Source: Clostridiales bacterium
Lineage (GTDB): Bacteria; Bacillota; Clostridia; Oscillospirales; Butyricicoccaceae
Assembly (NCBI GenBank): GCA_004555915.1
Contig: SFJM01000047.1
Coordinates: forward strand, 1-11,278
DNA: 11,278 bases
Direction: 5' to 3'
The position numbers and the translations under genes were made by a program. The notes under the pieces were generated by a model. The model searched no databases, was not told the DNA's origin, and saw only the letters and a list, made by a program, of their open reading frames with translations. Shown in pieces: positions 1-6,330 of this stretch. Position 1 is the stretch's first letter; every line of letters begins with the position of its first letter.

Positions 1-163
1 CATCACCCTGCCCGAGGGCACCGAGATGTGCATGCCCGGCGACAACGTCGATATGCATGTTGAGCTGATCACCCCCGTTGCCATGGAAGAGGGCCTGCGT
101 TTCGCTATCCGCGAGGGCGGCCACACCGTTGGTTCCGGCGTTGTTTCCAAGATCGAGAAGTAA
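1..163 (+). CDS. tuf: Elongation factor Tu, C-terminal fragment
   Basis: This is the last 53 codons of EF-Tu, read from base 2 and ending at TAA 161-163; the 5' part lies outside the window. EF-Tu is the cytoplasmic GTPase that delivers aminoacyl-tRNA to the ribosome. The visible part is the final beta-barrel domain: the segment MPGDNVDMHVEL, then LRFAIREGGHTVGSGVV and a final lysine, which is the standard end of bacterial EF-Tu. Codon use is strongly biased to C-ending codons, as expected for a highly expressed gene. A strong terminator follows about 25 nt downstream, so tuf closes its operon here and guaA is transcribed separately. Confidence 0.97.
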   Translation, partial: ITLPEGTEMCMPGDNVDMHVELITPVAMEEGLRFAIREGGHTVGSGVVSKIEK

Positions 164-188
164 TTTCCCGCTCTAAAACAGCATAATT

Positions 189-222
189 CAGGCGCTCACC
201 GCAAGGTGGGCGCCTGTTTTTG
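189..222 (+). terminator. Rho-independent terminator of tuf
   Basis: A 12-bp stem (189-200 with 205-216, one G-U pair) with a GCAA tetraloop is followed by a T-tract. It sits 25 nt after the tuf stop codon. Confidence 0.93.
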
Positions 223-231
223 TGTTGTTTT

Positions 232-260
232 TTGGCAGATAGTGTGCTATACTATATAAA
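232..260 (+). promoter_or_regulatory. Probable sigma-A promoter of guaA
   Basis: TTGGCA (232-237), a 17-bp spacer and TATAAA (255-260) lie 31 nt before the guaA start. An overlapping alternative is TTGTTT (225-230), 17 bp, TATACT (248-253). I see no purine-riboswitch-like structure in this short leader. A purine-rich RBS (AGAAGGGAG, about 274-282) precedes ATG 291. Confidence 0.7.
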
Positions 261-290
261 TATGGCATATATAGAGAAGGGAGCACATCC

Positions 291-1835
291 ATGCAGCAGG
301 AAACCGTTATCGTATTGGATTTCGGCGGCCAGTATAACCAGCTGATCGCCCGCCGCGTCCGTGAATGTAACGTCTATTGCGAGATCTATTCGTACCGTAC
401 CGACTTGGCCAAGATCAAGGCCAAGAACCCCAAGGGCATCATCTTCACCGGCGGCCCCAACAGCGCCTATCTGCCGGATTCGCCGACCATCGACCCCGAA
501 ATCTACACCTGGGGTGTGCCTATCCTGGGCATCTGCTACGGCAGCCAGCTGATGATGCACATGCTGGGCGGCAAGGTCTGCAAGGCCCCCGAGCGTGAGT
601 ACGGCAAAACGGTCGTCGATCTGGATACCACCAGCCCGATGTTTGCTGGCCTGCCCGAGCAAAATGTCTGCTGGATGAGCCATAATGATTATATCGAGTC
701 TGCCGCCCCCGGCTTTGAGATCGTGGCCCACACCCCCAACTGCCCGGTGGCTGCTGCCCAGGATAAGGCCCGCGGTCTGTACTGCGTGCAGTTCCATCCC
801 GAAGTGCTGCACACCGATAACGGCACCCAGATGCTGCACAACTTCGTGTACAATGTCTGCGGCTGCGCCGGTACCTGGAAGATGGACTCCTTCGTGGAGA
901 ACAGCGTCAAGGCCCTGCGCGAGAAGATCGGCGACGGCAAGGTGCTCTGCGCCCTGTCCGGCGGCGTTGACTCCAGCGTCTGCGCAGCCATGCTGGCTAA
1001 GGCCATCGGCAAGCAGCTGACCTGCGTTTTCGTTGACCACGGCCTGCTGCGCAAGAACGAGCGCGAACAGGTCTGCGAGGTCTTTGGCGAAGGCGGCCAG
1101 TTCGATATCAACTTCGTCTGCGTCGACGCCCGCGACCGCTTCTACAAGAAGCTGGCAGGGGAGAGTGCTCCCGAGCGCAAGCGCAAGATCATCGGTGAAG
1201 AGTTCATCCGCGTGTTCGAGGATGAGGCCAAAAAAATCGGTGCTGTGGACTTCTTGGCCCAGGGCACGATCTATCCCGACGTGGTCGAGAGCGGTCTCGG
1301 CGGCGAGAGCGCGACCATCAAGAGCCACCACAATGTCGGCGGCCTGCCTGACTTTGTGGATTTCAAAGAAATCGTTGAACCCCTGCGTGACCTGTTCAAA
1401 GACGAGGTCCGCCAGGCTGGCCGCGAGCTGGGCCTGCCGGAATACCTGGTTGCCCGCCAGCCGTTCCCCGGCCCGGGCCTGGCCATCCGCATCATCGGCG
1501 ATGTGACCCCTGAAAAGGTCGCCATCGTCCAGGATGCCGACGCTATCTGGCGCGAGGAAGTGGACAAGCTGCCCATGGCCCAGCGCCCCAGCCAGTATTT
1601 TGCCGCGCTGACCAACATGCGCAGCGTCGGCGTCATGGGTGATGAGCGCACCTACGACTACGCCATCGCTCTGCGCGCCGTGACCACCACCGACTTCATG
1701 ACAGCCGAAGTGACCATCCTGCCCACCGAGACCCTCACCACCGCCGCCAACCGCATCGTCAACGAAGTCAAAAACATCAATCGTGTCCTCTTCGACTATA
1801 CCACCAAACCCCCAGCAACGATTGAGTGGGAATGA
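291..1835 (+). CDS. guaA: GMP synthase (glutamine-hydrolysing)
   Basis: A 514-residue cytoplasmic enzyme that converts XMP, ATP and glutamine to GMP, the last step of guanine nucleotide synthesis. The N-terminal class I glutamine amidotransferase domain (about 5-190) has the nucleophile elbow GICYGSQ with Cys82 and the partner residues His169 and Glu171 in QFHPEV. The ATP-pyrophosphatase domain (about 200-390) has the P-loop SGGVDSS at 223-229. The C-terminal dimerisation domain ends in the conserved PATIEWE. Length is normal for the family and the RBS spacing supports the ATG. The gene is intact: the element that follows begins at or just after its 3' end, a known integration hotspot, and leaves the stop codon in place. 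Confidence 0.98.
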   Translation: MQQETVIVLDFGGQYNQLIARRVRECNVYCEIYSYRTDLAKIKAKNPKGIIFTGGPNSAYLPDSPTIDPEIYTWGVPILGICYGSQLMMHMLGGKVCKAPEREYGKTVVDLDTTSPMFAGLPEQNVCWMSHNDYIESAAPGFEIVAHTPNCPVAAAQDKARGLYCVQFHPEVLHTDNGTQMLHNFVYNVCGCAGTWKMDSFVENSVKALREKIGDGKVLCALSGGVDSSVCAAMLAKAIGKQLTCVFVDHGLLRKNEREQVCEVFGEGGQFDINFVCVDARDRFYKKLAGESAPERKRKIIGEEFIRVFEDEAKKIGAVDFLAQGTIYPDVVESGLGGESATIKSHHNVGGLPDFVDFKEIVEPLRDLFKDEVRQAGRELGLPEYLVARQPFPGPGLAIRIIGDVTPEKVAIVQDADAIWREEVDKLPMAQRPSQYFAALTNMRSVGVMGDERTYDYAIALRAVTTTDFMTAEVTILPTETLTTAANRIVNEVKNINRVLFDYTTKPPATIEWE

Positions 1836-1849
1836 TTTCAGAGGCCCGA

Positions 1850-1874
1850 AAAAGCCCGTAATTACTGGGTTTTT
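1850..1874 (+). terminator. Weak guaA terminator-like hairpin
   Basis: An 8-bp stem (AAAAGCCC 1850-1857 with GGGTTTTT 1867-1874, one G-U pair) and a 9-nt loop lie 15 nt after the guaA stop. It has an A-tract on one side and a T-tract on the other, so it could end transcription in either direction. The stem is AU-rich, so efficiency is uncertain. Confidence 0.5.
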
Positions 1875-1893
1875 GAGGGGTTAAGGCCCTTCG

Positions 1894-1911
1894 TGGCAAC
1901 GATTTGGCAAC
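1894..1911 (+). repeat. Paired TGGCAAC direct repeat
   Basis: TGGCAAC occurs at 1894-1900 and 1905-1911 in direct orientation, with an 11-bp period. The position next to guaA and outside any gene fits an arm-type binding site for the downstream integrase. That role is inferred from position only. Confidence 0.4.
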
Positions 1912-1932
1912 AGTTTTCATTATTCCAACGAT

Positions 1933-1970
1933 AAAGAGCTACCTGATTTGTGAAAGTCAGGTAGCTCTTT
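1933..1970. terminator. Strong bidirectional terminator between guaA and the XRE gene
   Basis: A perfect 14-bp stem (1933-1946 with 1957-1970) and a 10-nt loop end in T-rich sequence on the plus strand (TTTTTGTTTT) and TTTAT on the minus strand. It sits between two convergent genes, 6 nt from the stop of the minus-strand regulator gene. It can terminate that gene as well as read-through from guaA. Confidence 0.9.
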
Positions 1971-1975
1971 TTGTT

Positions 1976-2512
1976 TTACTTCTCTTTGTCAGACTGCTTT
2001 TTGAATTCTTCCACCAGCAGATCACTCAGACCTTGAGATGGGACAACCTTGTGCCAATGGCCTGTGGTATCGAACTCAGGATAGCGGTAACGCCAGCGGT
2101 CGTAGTCCTCTTTGCTGATCTCTCCTGATTTCAGTTTAGCTGCCTGCTCTCCCCAGGCGCAGAGCATTTCATGGAGCTTGGCAGCGTCCTTACCCTGGAA
2201 CACATCTACCCGGAGATGCAGCTCTCCGTCGCACTCGCAGATTTTCAGACCGTATCGGTCCTCCAGCGTAAACAGCGTGTGCATGAGGCCCACATAGGAG
2301 TCAATATCCGGCACAGCCAAGGCATGGGGCGAGACATCCAATACCTGGGCTAAGGCGGCAGTTAGGTCAGCCTTGGGCGTTCTTGATCCATTCTCATATT
2401 GGGCGAGGCGGACATCTGCGGACTTCTCTGGGAAGCCCAGCGCCATACCGAGATATTTCTGCGTCATACCCCGCAATATGCGGAAAAAGTGAATGCGTTC
2501 TCCAATCGCCAT
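1976..2512 (-). CDS. XRE-family HTH regulator, probable repressor of the element
   Basis: A 178-residue protein with an N-terminal XRE/Cro-type helix-turn-helix (about residues 5-62; recognition helix region RLAQYENGSR at 35-44). It is followed by a roughly 110-residue acidic C-terminal domain that I cannot name; it includes the motif YDRWRYRYPEFD near the end. I chose ATG 2512 because AGGAG lies 9 nt upstream; a TTG at 2521 would sit directly against that RBS. The gene is divergent from the excisionase-integrase genes, the usual place for the repressor that keeps an integrated element quiet. Its promoter and the opposing promoter each contain a copy of a 20-bp near-identical repeat, so it probably represses both. 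No protease or sensor motif is evident, so the inducing signal is unknown. Confidence 0.88.
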   Translation of the reverse strand: MAIGERIHFFRILRGMTQKYLGMALGFPEKSADVRLAQYENGSRTPKADLTAALAQVLDVSPHALAVPDIDSYVGLMHTLFTLEDRYGLKICECDGELHLRVDVFQGKDAAKLHEMLCAWGEQAAKLKSGEISKEDYDRWRYRYPEFDTTGHWHKVVPSQGLSDLLVEEFKKQSDKEK

Positions 2513-2547
2513 AACGGCCAACTCCTATCTGGATTCTTGATAAGTTC

Positions 2548-2576
2548 AGCATAGCAGAAATGCTTAGGATAGTCAA
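2548..2576 (-). promoter_or_regulatory. Promoter of the XRE gene
   Basis: On the minus strand, TTGACT (2571-2576), a 17-bp spacer and TATGCT (2548-2553) lie about 36 nt before ATG 2512. The -35 box and spacer overlap the putative operator copy at 2560-2579. Confidence 0.82.
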
Positions 2577-2579
2577 GAT
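2560..2579 (+). promoter_or_regulatory. Putative operator, copy 1
   Basis: ATGCTTAGGATAGTCAAGAT at 2560-2579 matches the copy at 2635-2654 at 17 of 20 positions. It covers the -35 box and most of the spacer of the minus-strand XRE promoter, so a bound protein would block that promoter. The likely ligand is the adjacent XRE protein. Confidence 0.65.
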
Positions 2580-2619
2580 AAATCTAAACAAATTTATTTA
2601 ATATTTTTCAGCAAACCGC

Positions 2620-2648
2620 TTGACTTTAACTGTTATGCTTAGTATAAT
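2620..2648 (+). promoter_or_regulatory. Near-consensus promoter for the excision/integration genes
   Basis: TTGACT (2620-2625), a 17-bp spacer and a perfect TATAAT (2643-2648). Only the last base of the -35 box departs from consensus, so the promoter should be strong when free. It drives rightward transcription into a 280-nt leader and the excisionase-like gene. The -10 box lies inside operator copy 2. Confidence 0.88.
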
Positions 2649-2654
2649 GAAGAT
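2635..2654 (+). promoter_or_regulatory. Putative operator, copy 2
   Basis: ATGCTTAGTATAATGAAGAT at 2635-2654 is a direct repeat of 2560-2579, offset by 75 bp. It overlaps the whole -10 box of the rightward promoter and the expected start point, which is a classic repression position. Confidence 0.65.
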
Positions 2655-2935
2655 GATATAAGCAAATTAGTTTAAGTCGTGGAAATTTTACAAATTGAGT
2701 GCCCCCCAAAAGGCGAAAAAATGTCCGTTGTAAGGTGAAAGGGGGAATTTCAGACAAAGCAAAAAACTGAATGACCGTCCGACAGATACTTTCTCTGGGG
2801 AAGCAGGCGACGATATGAGCGTGCCAAGGAGAAAAGCAAACGGCACAGCGCCGGGAAGGGTTGCCTGCCAGAGTCTGAAGGGTGAAACGGCAAATAAGAA
2901 ACAATTACGGCAAGGAAAGGAAGGTATTTTTGTGT
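2655..2935 (+). promoter_or_regulatory. Long structured 5' leader ahead of the excisionase-like gene
   Basis: About 280 nt separate the promoter from the first well-supported start. I find no convincing gene here. The leader can fold: CCCCC (2702-2706) can pair with GGGGG (2741-2745). GCAGGCGAC (2803-2811) pairs with GTTGCCTGC (2860-2868) over 9 bp with one G-U. The latter encloses an inner stem 2819-2825/2842-2849 whose loop carries AAGGAG. An ATG at 2815 opens a roughly 50-codon reading frame overlapping the next gene out of frame, but it lacks a clear RBS. A regulatory role is inference; I recognise no known riboswitch. Confidence 0.4.
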
Positions 2936-3136
2936 ATGGCAGAAAAGCAGTCATTTATGCGAGTCGATGAAGTGGCGCAGGAATTGGGCGTTTCCAAGTC
3001 CTACGCCTACAAAATCGTACAGAAACTCAACGCAGAACTGAAAGGCCTCGGCTACTTGACCATATCCGGCAGAGTCAACCGAAAGTTTTTCTATGAGAAG
3101 CTGTGCTACGGCGAAAAGGAAGGGAGGGGTATTTGA
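2936..3136 (+). CDS. Excisionase-like winged-HTH protein
   Basis: A 66-residue basic DNA-binding protein. Residues 7-30 form a helix-turn-helix (MRVDEVAQELGVSKSYAYKI). They are followed by a short helix and a probable wing (GYLTISGRVNRKFFYE), the layout of excisionase/MerR-like small proteins in conjugative and mobilizable elements. These proteins bend DNA at att sites and steer the integrase toward excision. ATG 2936 is preceded by AAAGGAAGG with 11 nt spacing; TTG 2930 and GTG 2882 are possible longer starts. The stop overlaps the integrase start (TGATG), so the two are translationally coupled. Family identity rests on size, fold and position; a plain regulator is the alternative. Confidence 0.75.
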   Translation: MAEKQSFMRVDEVAQELGVSKSYAYKIVQKLNAELKGLGYLTISGRVNRKFFYEKLCYGEKEGRGI

Positions 3137-4209
3137 TGGCGGTCTATAAGGAAGAAAAGACCAACACTTGGCGGGCGGTCTACCGCTACACCGACTGGAA
3201 CGGCGAGCGCAAGCAGACCCAGAAGCGGGGCTTCAAGACCAAGCGAGAGGCGCAGGCCTGGGAGCGGGAACAGCTCAACAAGACCAGCGCCGATCTGGAC
3301 ATGACCTTTAGGAGCTTCGTGGACCTCTACACGGCGGATATGAAAGCCCGGCTCAAGGAAAACACCTGGGCCACCAAGGACCACATCATCCGCACCAAGC
3401 TGCTGCCCTACTTCGGCAAGCTCAAAATGTGTAACATCACCGCCCAGCAGATTATCACCTGGCAGAACGAGATGCTGAACCACAAGGATGAGAACGGTAA
3501 GCCCTACTCGCCGGTGTATCTGAAAACGGTCCATAACCAGCTCAGCGCCATTTTCAACCATGCGGTGCGATACTACAACCTCCGGGACAATCCCTGCAAG
3601 AAGGCCGGGAGCATGGGCAAAAAGAAAAACCGGGAGATGATGTTCTGGACCAAGGAGCAGTATCTGAAATTTGCCGAGGTAATGATGGACAAGCCGCTGT
3701 CCTTCTACGCCTTTGAAATGCTCTACTGGTGCGGTATCCGAGAAGGGGAGCTGCTTGCTCTTACGCCCGCTGATTTCGATTTCGAGAAAGGCACCGTGTC
3801 CATCAATAAATCCTATCAACGGCTGAACGGTCAGGATCTGATTACCACCCCCAAGACGGAAAAGAGCAACCGGGTCATCACCATGCCGCAGTTCCTGGCG
3901 GATGAAATCCGGGATTACATCAAGATGCTCTACGGGATCGGGCCGAACGACCGGATGTTCACTGTTACCAAGAGCTATCTCCACCGGGAGATGGACCGGG
4001 GAGCTAAAGAGGCAGGGGTTCCGCGCATCAGAATCCACGATATTCGTCACAGCGCGGTTTCACTTCTGATCGACATGGGGTTCTCTGCTACGGCCATCGC
4101 AGATCGGGTGGGCCACGAGAGCATCGACATCACTTACAACTACGCGCACCTGTTTCCGTCCAAGCAGACGGAAATGGCGGATAAATTGAACATGGAAAGG
4201 GGCAATTAA
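3136..4209 (+). CDS. Tyrosine recombinase / element integrase
   Basis: A 357-residue integrase that catalyses site-specific integration and excision. An N-terminal AP2-like arm-binding domain (about 1-50) has the aromatic pattern WRAVYRYTDWNGERK. A SAM-like core-binding domain spans about 55-150. The catalytic domain carries all expected residues: Arg202 in CGIREGE, Lys240 in the TPKTEKS hairpin, His301 and Arg304 in HDIRHS, His327 in VGHES, and the nucleophile Tyr336 in NYAHLFP. ATG 3136 overlaps the previous stop and follows AGGGAGGGG by 6 nt; an upstream in-frame extension to 3103 is less likely. The domain layout matches Tn916/phage-type integrases. Its position next to guaA implies that the guaA 3' end is its target. 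The protein looks complete and active. Confidence 0.97.
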   Translation: MAVYKEEKTNTWRAVYRYTDWNGERKQTQKRGFKTKREAQAWEREQLNKTSADLDMTFRSFVDLYTADMKARLKENTWATKDHIIRTKLLPYFGKLKMCNITAQQIITWQNEMLNHKDENGKPYSPVYLKTVHNQLSAIFNHAVRYYNLRDNPCKKAGSMGKKKNREMMFWTKEQYLKFAEVMMDKPLSFYAFEMLYWCGIREGELLALTPADFDFEKGTVSINKSYQRLNGQDLITTPKTEKSNRVITMPQFLADEIRDYIKMLYGIGPNDRMFTVTKSYLHREMDRGAKEAGVPRIRIHDIRHSAVSLLIDMGFSATAIADRVGHESIDITYNYAHLFPSKQTEMADKLNMERGN

Positions 4210-4210
4210 A

Positions 4211-4546
4211 ATGTCAGCAAAGAATTTGGACAAGCACAACCGTTGGAGAAACAAGACCGTGGCTTTCCGGGTCTCCCCGGAGGAAGATACCCAGATCGAA
4301 ACGGCGGTGAAGCTCACCGGCCTGACCAAGCAGGATTATATCATCCGGCGGCTGCTCTGCCGGGATGTGATGGTCCAGGGAAATCCCAGGGTCTACAAGG
4401 CGCTGCGGGACCAGTTGGCCGCTGTGCTGGACGAACTGCGCCGGATCGAGGCCGGACAGGGTGTGAACGGCGAGCTGCTGGACACTATTCAGATGATTGC
4501 CACCATTCTAAACGGAATGCAGGAGGAAATTGCCTATGGGAATTGA
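4211..4546 (+). CDS. Ribbon-helix-helix / MobC-like relaxosome accessory protein
   Basis: A 111-residue protein starting one base after the integrase stop, with GGAAAGGGG 8 nt upstream. Residues 14-50 (KTVAFRVSPEEDTQIETAVK, then TGLTKQDYIIRRLL) fit a ribbon-helix-helix fold with a beta strand followed by two helices, as in MobC-type accessory proteins that bind oriT and help the relaxase. The rest (55-105) is helical and probably mediates oligomerisation. The gene overlaps the helicase gene by 11 nt and shares its operon. It could instead be a transcriptional repressor of the replication/mobilization genes. The MobC reading is favoured by the relaxase in the same cluster. Confidence 0.62.
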   Translation: MSAKNLDKHNRWRNKTVAFRVSPEEDTQIETAVKLTGLTKQDYIIRRLLCRDVMVQGNPRVYKALRDQLAAVLDELRRIEAGQGVNGELLDTIQMIATILNGMQEEIAYGN

Positions 4547-5822
4547 CGCAAAAGAAAAGACCGCCCATAACACATCTGTTGGCGCAGATGCCGGGCAGTC
4601 CATTCAAAATGATTCTGACAACAGTATACCCACTTCGGGGACAAAACGCAACGGGAAAATGGAAACTCCAGCGGAAAATCTGGAGGAAATGTATCGCAAG
4701 ATGCAGCGCATGGCCGACCCGCGCTACCTGCACACGCTCACCATGACCGAACTGTTTCAGACCACCTACAAAAGCCGCCCGCCCATTATTGAAAACTTGC
4801 TCCATTCGGGGGCGTACCTTCTCGCTGGCGCGCCCAAGATCGGCAAGTCGTTTCTGGTGGCGCAGATCGCCTACCATGTCAGCACCGGGCAGGAACTGTG
4901 GGGGTGCAAAGTCCATCAGGGAACGGTTCTCTATCTCGCGTTGGAAGATGACTTCCAGCGCATCCAGAACCGGATGTTTATGATGTATGGCGTAAACGAT
5001 ACTCCGAACCTGCACTTCGCCACCGCTGCCGGAAAAATCGGCAACGGTCTGGACGAGCAGCTGGAAAACTTCATGCGGGAACATTCGGACACCAAACTCA
5101 TTATCATTGACACCATGCAGAAAATCCGGGAAGTTGGCGGCGAGGCGTACAGCTATGCCAGCGACTACGAGATCGTCGGCAAGCTCAAGCAGTTTGCAGA
5201 CAAGCATTGTATCTGTGTTCTGACCGTCCACCATACCCGGAAACAACCCGCCGGGGACGCTTTCGAGATGATCTCCGGCACCACTGGCCTGCTGGGCTGT
5301 GCGGACGGTTCTCTGCTGATGCAGAAGAAAAAGCGGACCGCGTTGGAGGCCACCATTGATGTGGTGGGGCGCGACCAACAGGATCAGATTCTCTATCTGA
5401 AAAAGGACCCGGAAACGCAGATTTGGAATTTGGAGCGCATGGAAACCGAGCCGCACAAGGAACCGCCGGACCCTGTGCTGGAAGCAGTTGCAAAGCTGGT
5501 CTCCGCCGAGCGCCAGGAGTGGACAGGCTCTCCTTCGGAGCTGGCCGCAGCGGTGCAGGTGGGCATGGCGGCAAATGCGCTTACCAAGTATCTGAATGTC
5601 AAATCCGGCAGGCTGCTGGAGGAATATCATGTAGGCTATGAGAATAAGGCGCGCCACTCCGGACGGCAGGTGAAACTTACTTATATGCTGGTGGAGGCTC
5701 CGGCCTTTGAAGTGGTTGATGATGGGCGCGACGGTAGCGACGGTCGCAACGGTGAAAATGCTGCCGCCCAAACAACCGTCGCTATCGTCGCAGCCGTCGC
5801 GGAAAGGAACGGAAGCGAATGA
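4536..5822 (+). CDS. RepA-type hexameric replicative helicase (AAA_25 family)
   Basis: A 428-residue RecA-fold ATPase. After a polar, probably disordered N-terminus (1-45), the core shows Walker A GAPKIGKS (98-105), an acidic ALEDD motif (135-139), Walker B LIIID (188-192), VHHTRK (231-236) and the GTTGLLGCAD segment (248-257). This is the pattern of RSF1010 RepA-like helicases encoded by plasmids and mobilizable elements. It probably unwinds the excised circle for replication, improving maintenance during transfer. ATG 4536 follows AGGAGG by 9 nt; TTG 4530 is too close. The C-terminal tail (about 395-428) is low in complexity and encoded by inverted 9-bp repeats. The stop overlaps the next gene as ATGA. 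Residues past about 330 may form a winged helix; I cannot name that part. Confidence 0.85.
   Translation: MGIDAKEKTAHNTSVGADAGQSIQNDSDNSIPTSGTKRNGKMETPAENLEEMYRKMQRMADPRYLHTLTMTELFQTTYKSRPPIIENLLHSGAYLLAGAPKIGKSFLVAQIAYHVSTGQELWGCKVHQGTVLYLALEDDFQRIQNRMFMMYGVNDTPNLHFATAAGKIGNGLDEQLENFMREHSDTKLIIIDTMQKIREVGGEAYSYASDYEIVGKLKQFADKHCICVLTVHHTRKQPAGDAFEMISGTTGLLGCADGSLLMQKKKRTALEATIDVVGRDQQDQILYLKKDPETQIWNLERMETEPHKEPPDPVLEAVAKLVSAERQEWTGSPSELAAAVQVGMAANALTKYLNVKSGRLLEEYHVGYENKARHSGRQVKLTYMLVEAPAFEVVDDGRDGSDGRNGENAAAQTTVAIVAAVAERNGSE
5728..5800. repeat. Three direct plus three inverted 9-bp repeats (iteron-like)
   Basis: Three tandem units at 5728-5754 (GCGACGGTA, GCGACGGTC, GCAACGGTG) face three inverted units at 5774-5800 (AACCGTCGC, TATCGTCGC, AGCCGTCGC) across a 19-bp spacer. 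The repeats lie inside the 3' end of the helicase gene, in frame, and encode DGSDGRNG and VAIVAAVA. They can form a long imperfect hairpin. Location in a replication gene suggests iterons or an origin, but coding drift could also produce this. Confidence 0.6.
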
Positions 5823-6052
5823 AGAATGTGCAAATTCCCTATGACTTGTTCGTGGCGCTGGTGGAGTATCACCTCGGCTACGATGACGAATACGAGGATG
5901 AAATCCGGCAGGGGTTGGAGCAGAAGCTGGACGCCTTGGTGCGGCATGAGCTGTATGCAAAATATAAGACCGCACCCAGCGCGGAAGAACGGGAACAGGC
6001 ACGGCAGGCGTACCTGGACCGGCGCGGCGTATTCCCGGATTTTCGCTGGTAA
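5819..6052 (+). CDS. Small conserved acidic protein of mobilizable elements, function unknown
   Basis: A 77-residue protein starting inside the helicase stop (ATGA overlap), so translationally coupled to it. It begins MKNVQIPYDLFVALVEYHL and continues with an acidic stretch (DDEYEDEIRQGLEQKLDAL). The rest is a charged helical region with an EEREQARQAYLDRRG segment. It is predicted all-helical, without membrane segments or cysteines. I recognise the pattern from small proteins found beside relaxase genes in Clostridia, sometimes mislabelled complexin; no function is established. The tight coupling suggests it works with the helicase or relaxosome. A purine-rich stretch (GGAAAGGAACGGAAG) precedes it. 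Confidence 0.75.
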   Translation: MKNVQIPYDLFVALVEYHLGYDDEYEDEIRQGLEQKLDALVRHELYAKYKTAPSAEEREQARQAYLDRRGVFPDFRW

Positions 6053-6100
6053 CATGTGTTTACTTTTATACTAATCCCGCAGATGAAATTAGTGCCAAAG

Positions 6101-6169
6101 TCAATTTCTCTCTGTTGGCATGGACAGGAGCGTGACACGCTCCTGTGGCTGGCCGGCAAGGCAAATTGA
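6101..6169. repeat. Nested inverted repeat with a perfect 10-bp core
   Basis: Outer arms TCAATTT (6101-6107) and AAATTGA (6163-6169) enclose a perfect palindrome at 6125-6145 (CAGGAGCGTG, A, CACGCTCCTG). There is no T-tract, so it is not a normal terminator. A cruciform or single-strand hairpin used in replication or transfer is more likely. Confidence 0.6.
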
Positions 6170-6299
6170 TTGGCAGCACACGCTTTCCGCATCCCCGTCC
6201 CCATCGAGAAATCCGCACACCGAGCCGCAGCGAGGCGTTTCGGAGGCCAACCGCCGCTTGCGGCGGCTCTTAGGCCGGAGATGATTTGGAGATGGCTAA

Positions 6300-6330
6300 G
6301 GCCGGGAGAATCCGGTGGATTTTCCCGGCC
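6300..6330. repeat. 14-bp stem hairpin in the oriT region
   Basis: GGCCGGGAGAATCC (6300-6313) pairs with GGATTTTCCCGGCC (6317-6330) with one G-U and a 3-nt loop. The loop is too tight for the last pair or two in practice. No T-tract follows. A smaller GC hairpin (CCGCCGC/GCGGCGG, 6251-6266) lies just upstream. Confidence 0.7.

Larger units (their letters stand above)
1815..1911 (+). other. Candidate left attachment region (attL) at the guaA 3' end
   Basis: An integrase, an excisionase-like gene and a repressor follow guaA directly, so the left junction most likely lies in or just after the last guaA codons. The final conserved TIEWE codons are the usual target sequence for guaA-specific islands. 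Bases 1894-1911 hold two TGGCAAC repeats 11 bp apart, about one helical turn, which could be integrase arm sites. The exact core cannot be fixed because the right junction is outside the window. Confidence 0.5.

Noticed and set aside
252..1331. A 359-codon reading frame on the minus strand opposite guaA.
   Set aside because: It is the mirror of a strongly codon-biased gene with full guaA motifs on the other strand, so it is a shadow.
2815..2970. A small plus-strand reading frame of about 50 codons beginning MSVPRRKANGTAPG.
   Set aside because: It has no convincing RBS, sits in a structured leader and overlaps the excisionase-like gene out of frame. Kept only as a remark on the leader.
5728..5800. 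Reading the 9-bp repeat array as a CRISPR array.
   Set aside because: Units are only 9 bp, directly abutting without spacers, and inverted halves face each other; there are no cas genes.
4485..6002. A 505-codon minus-strand frame opposite the helicase gene.
   Set aside because: The plus strand encodes a full Walker A/B helicase with a good RBS; the minus-strand product has no recognisable motifs and no RBS.
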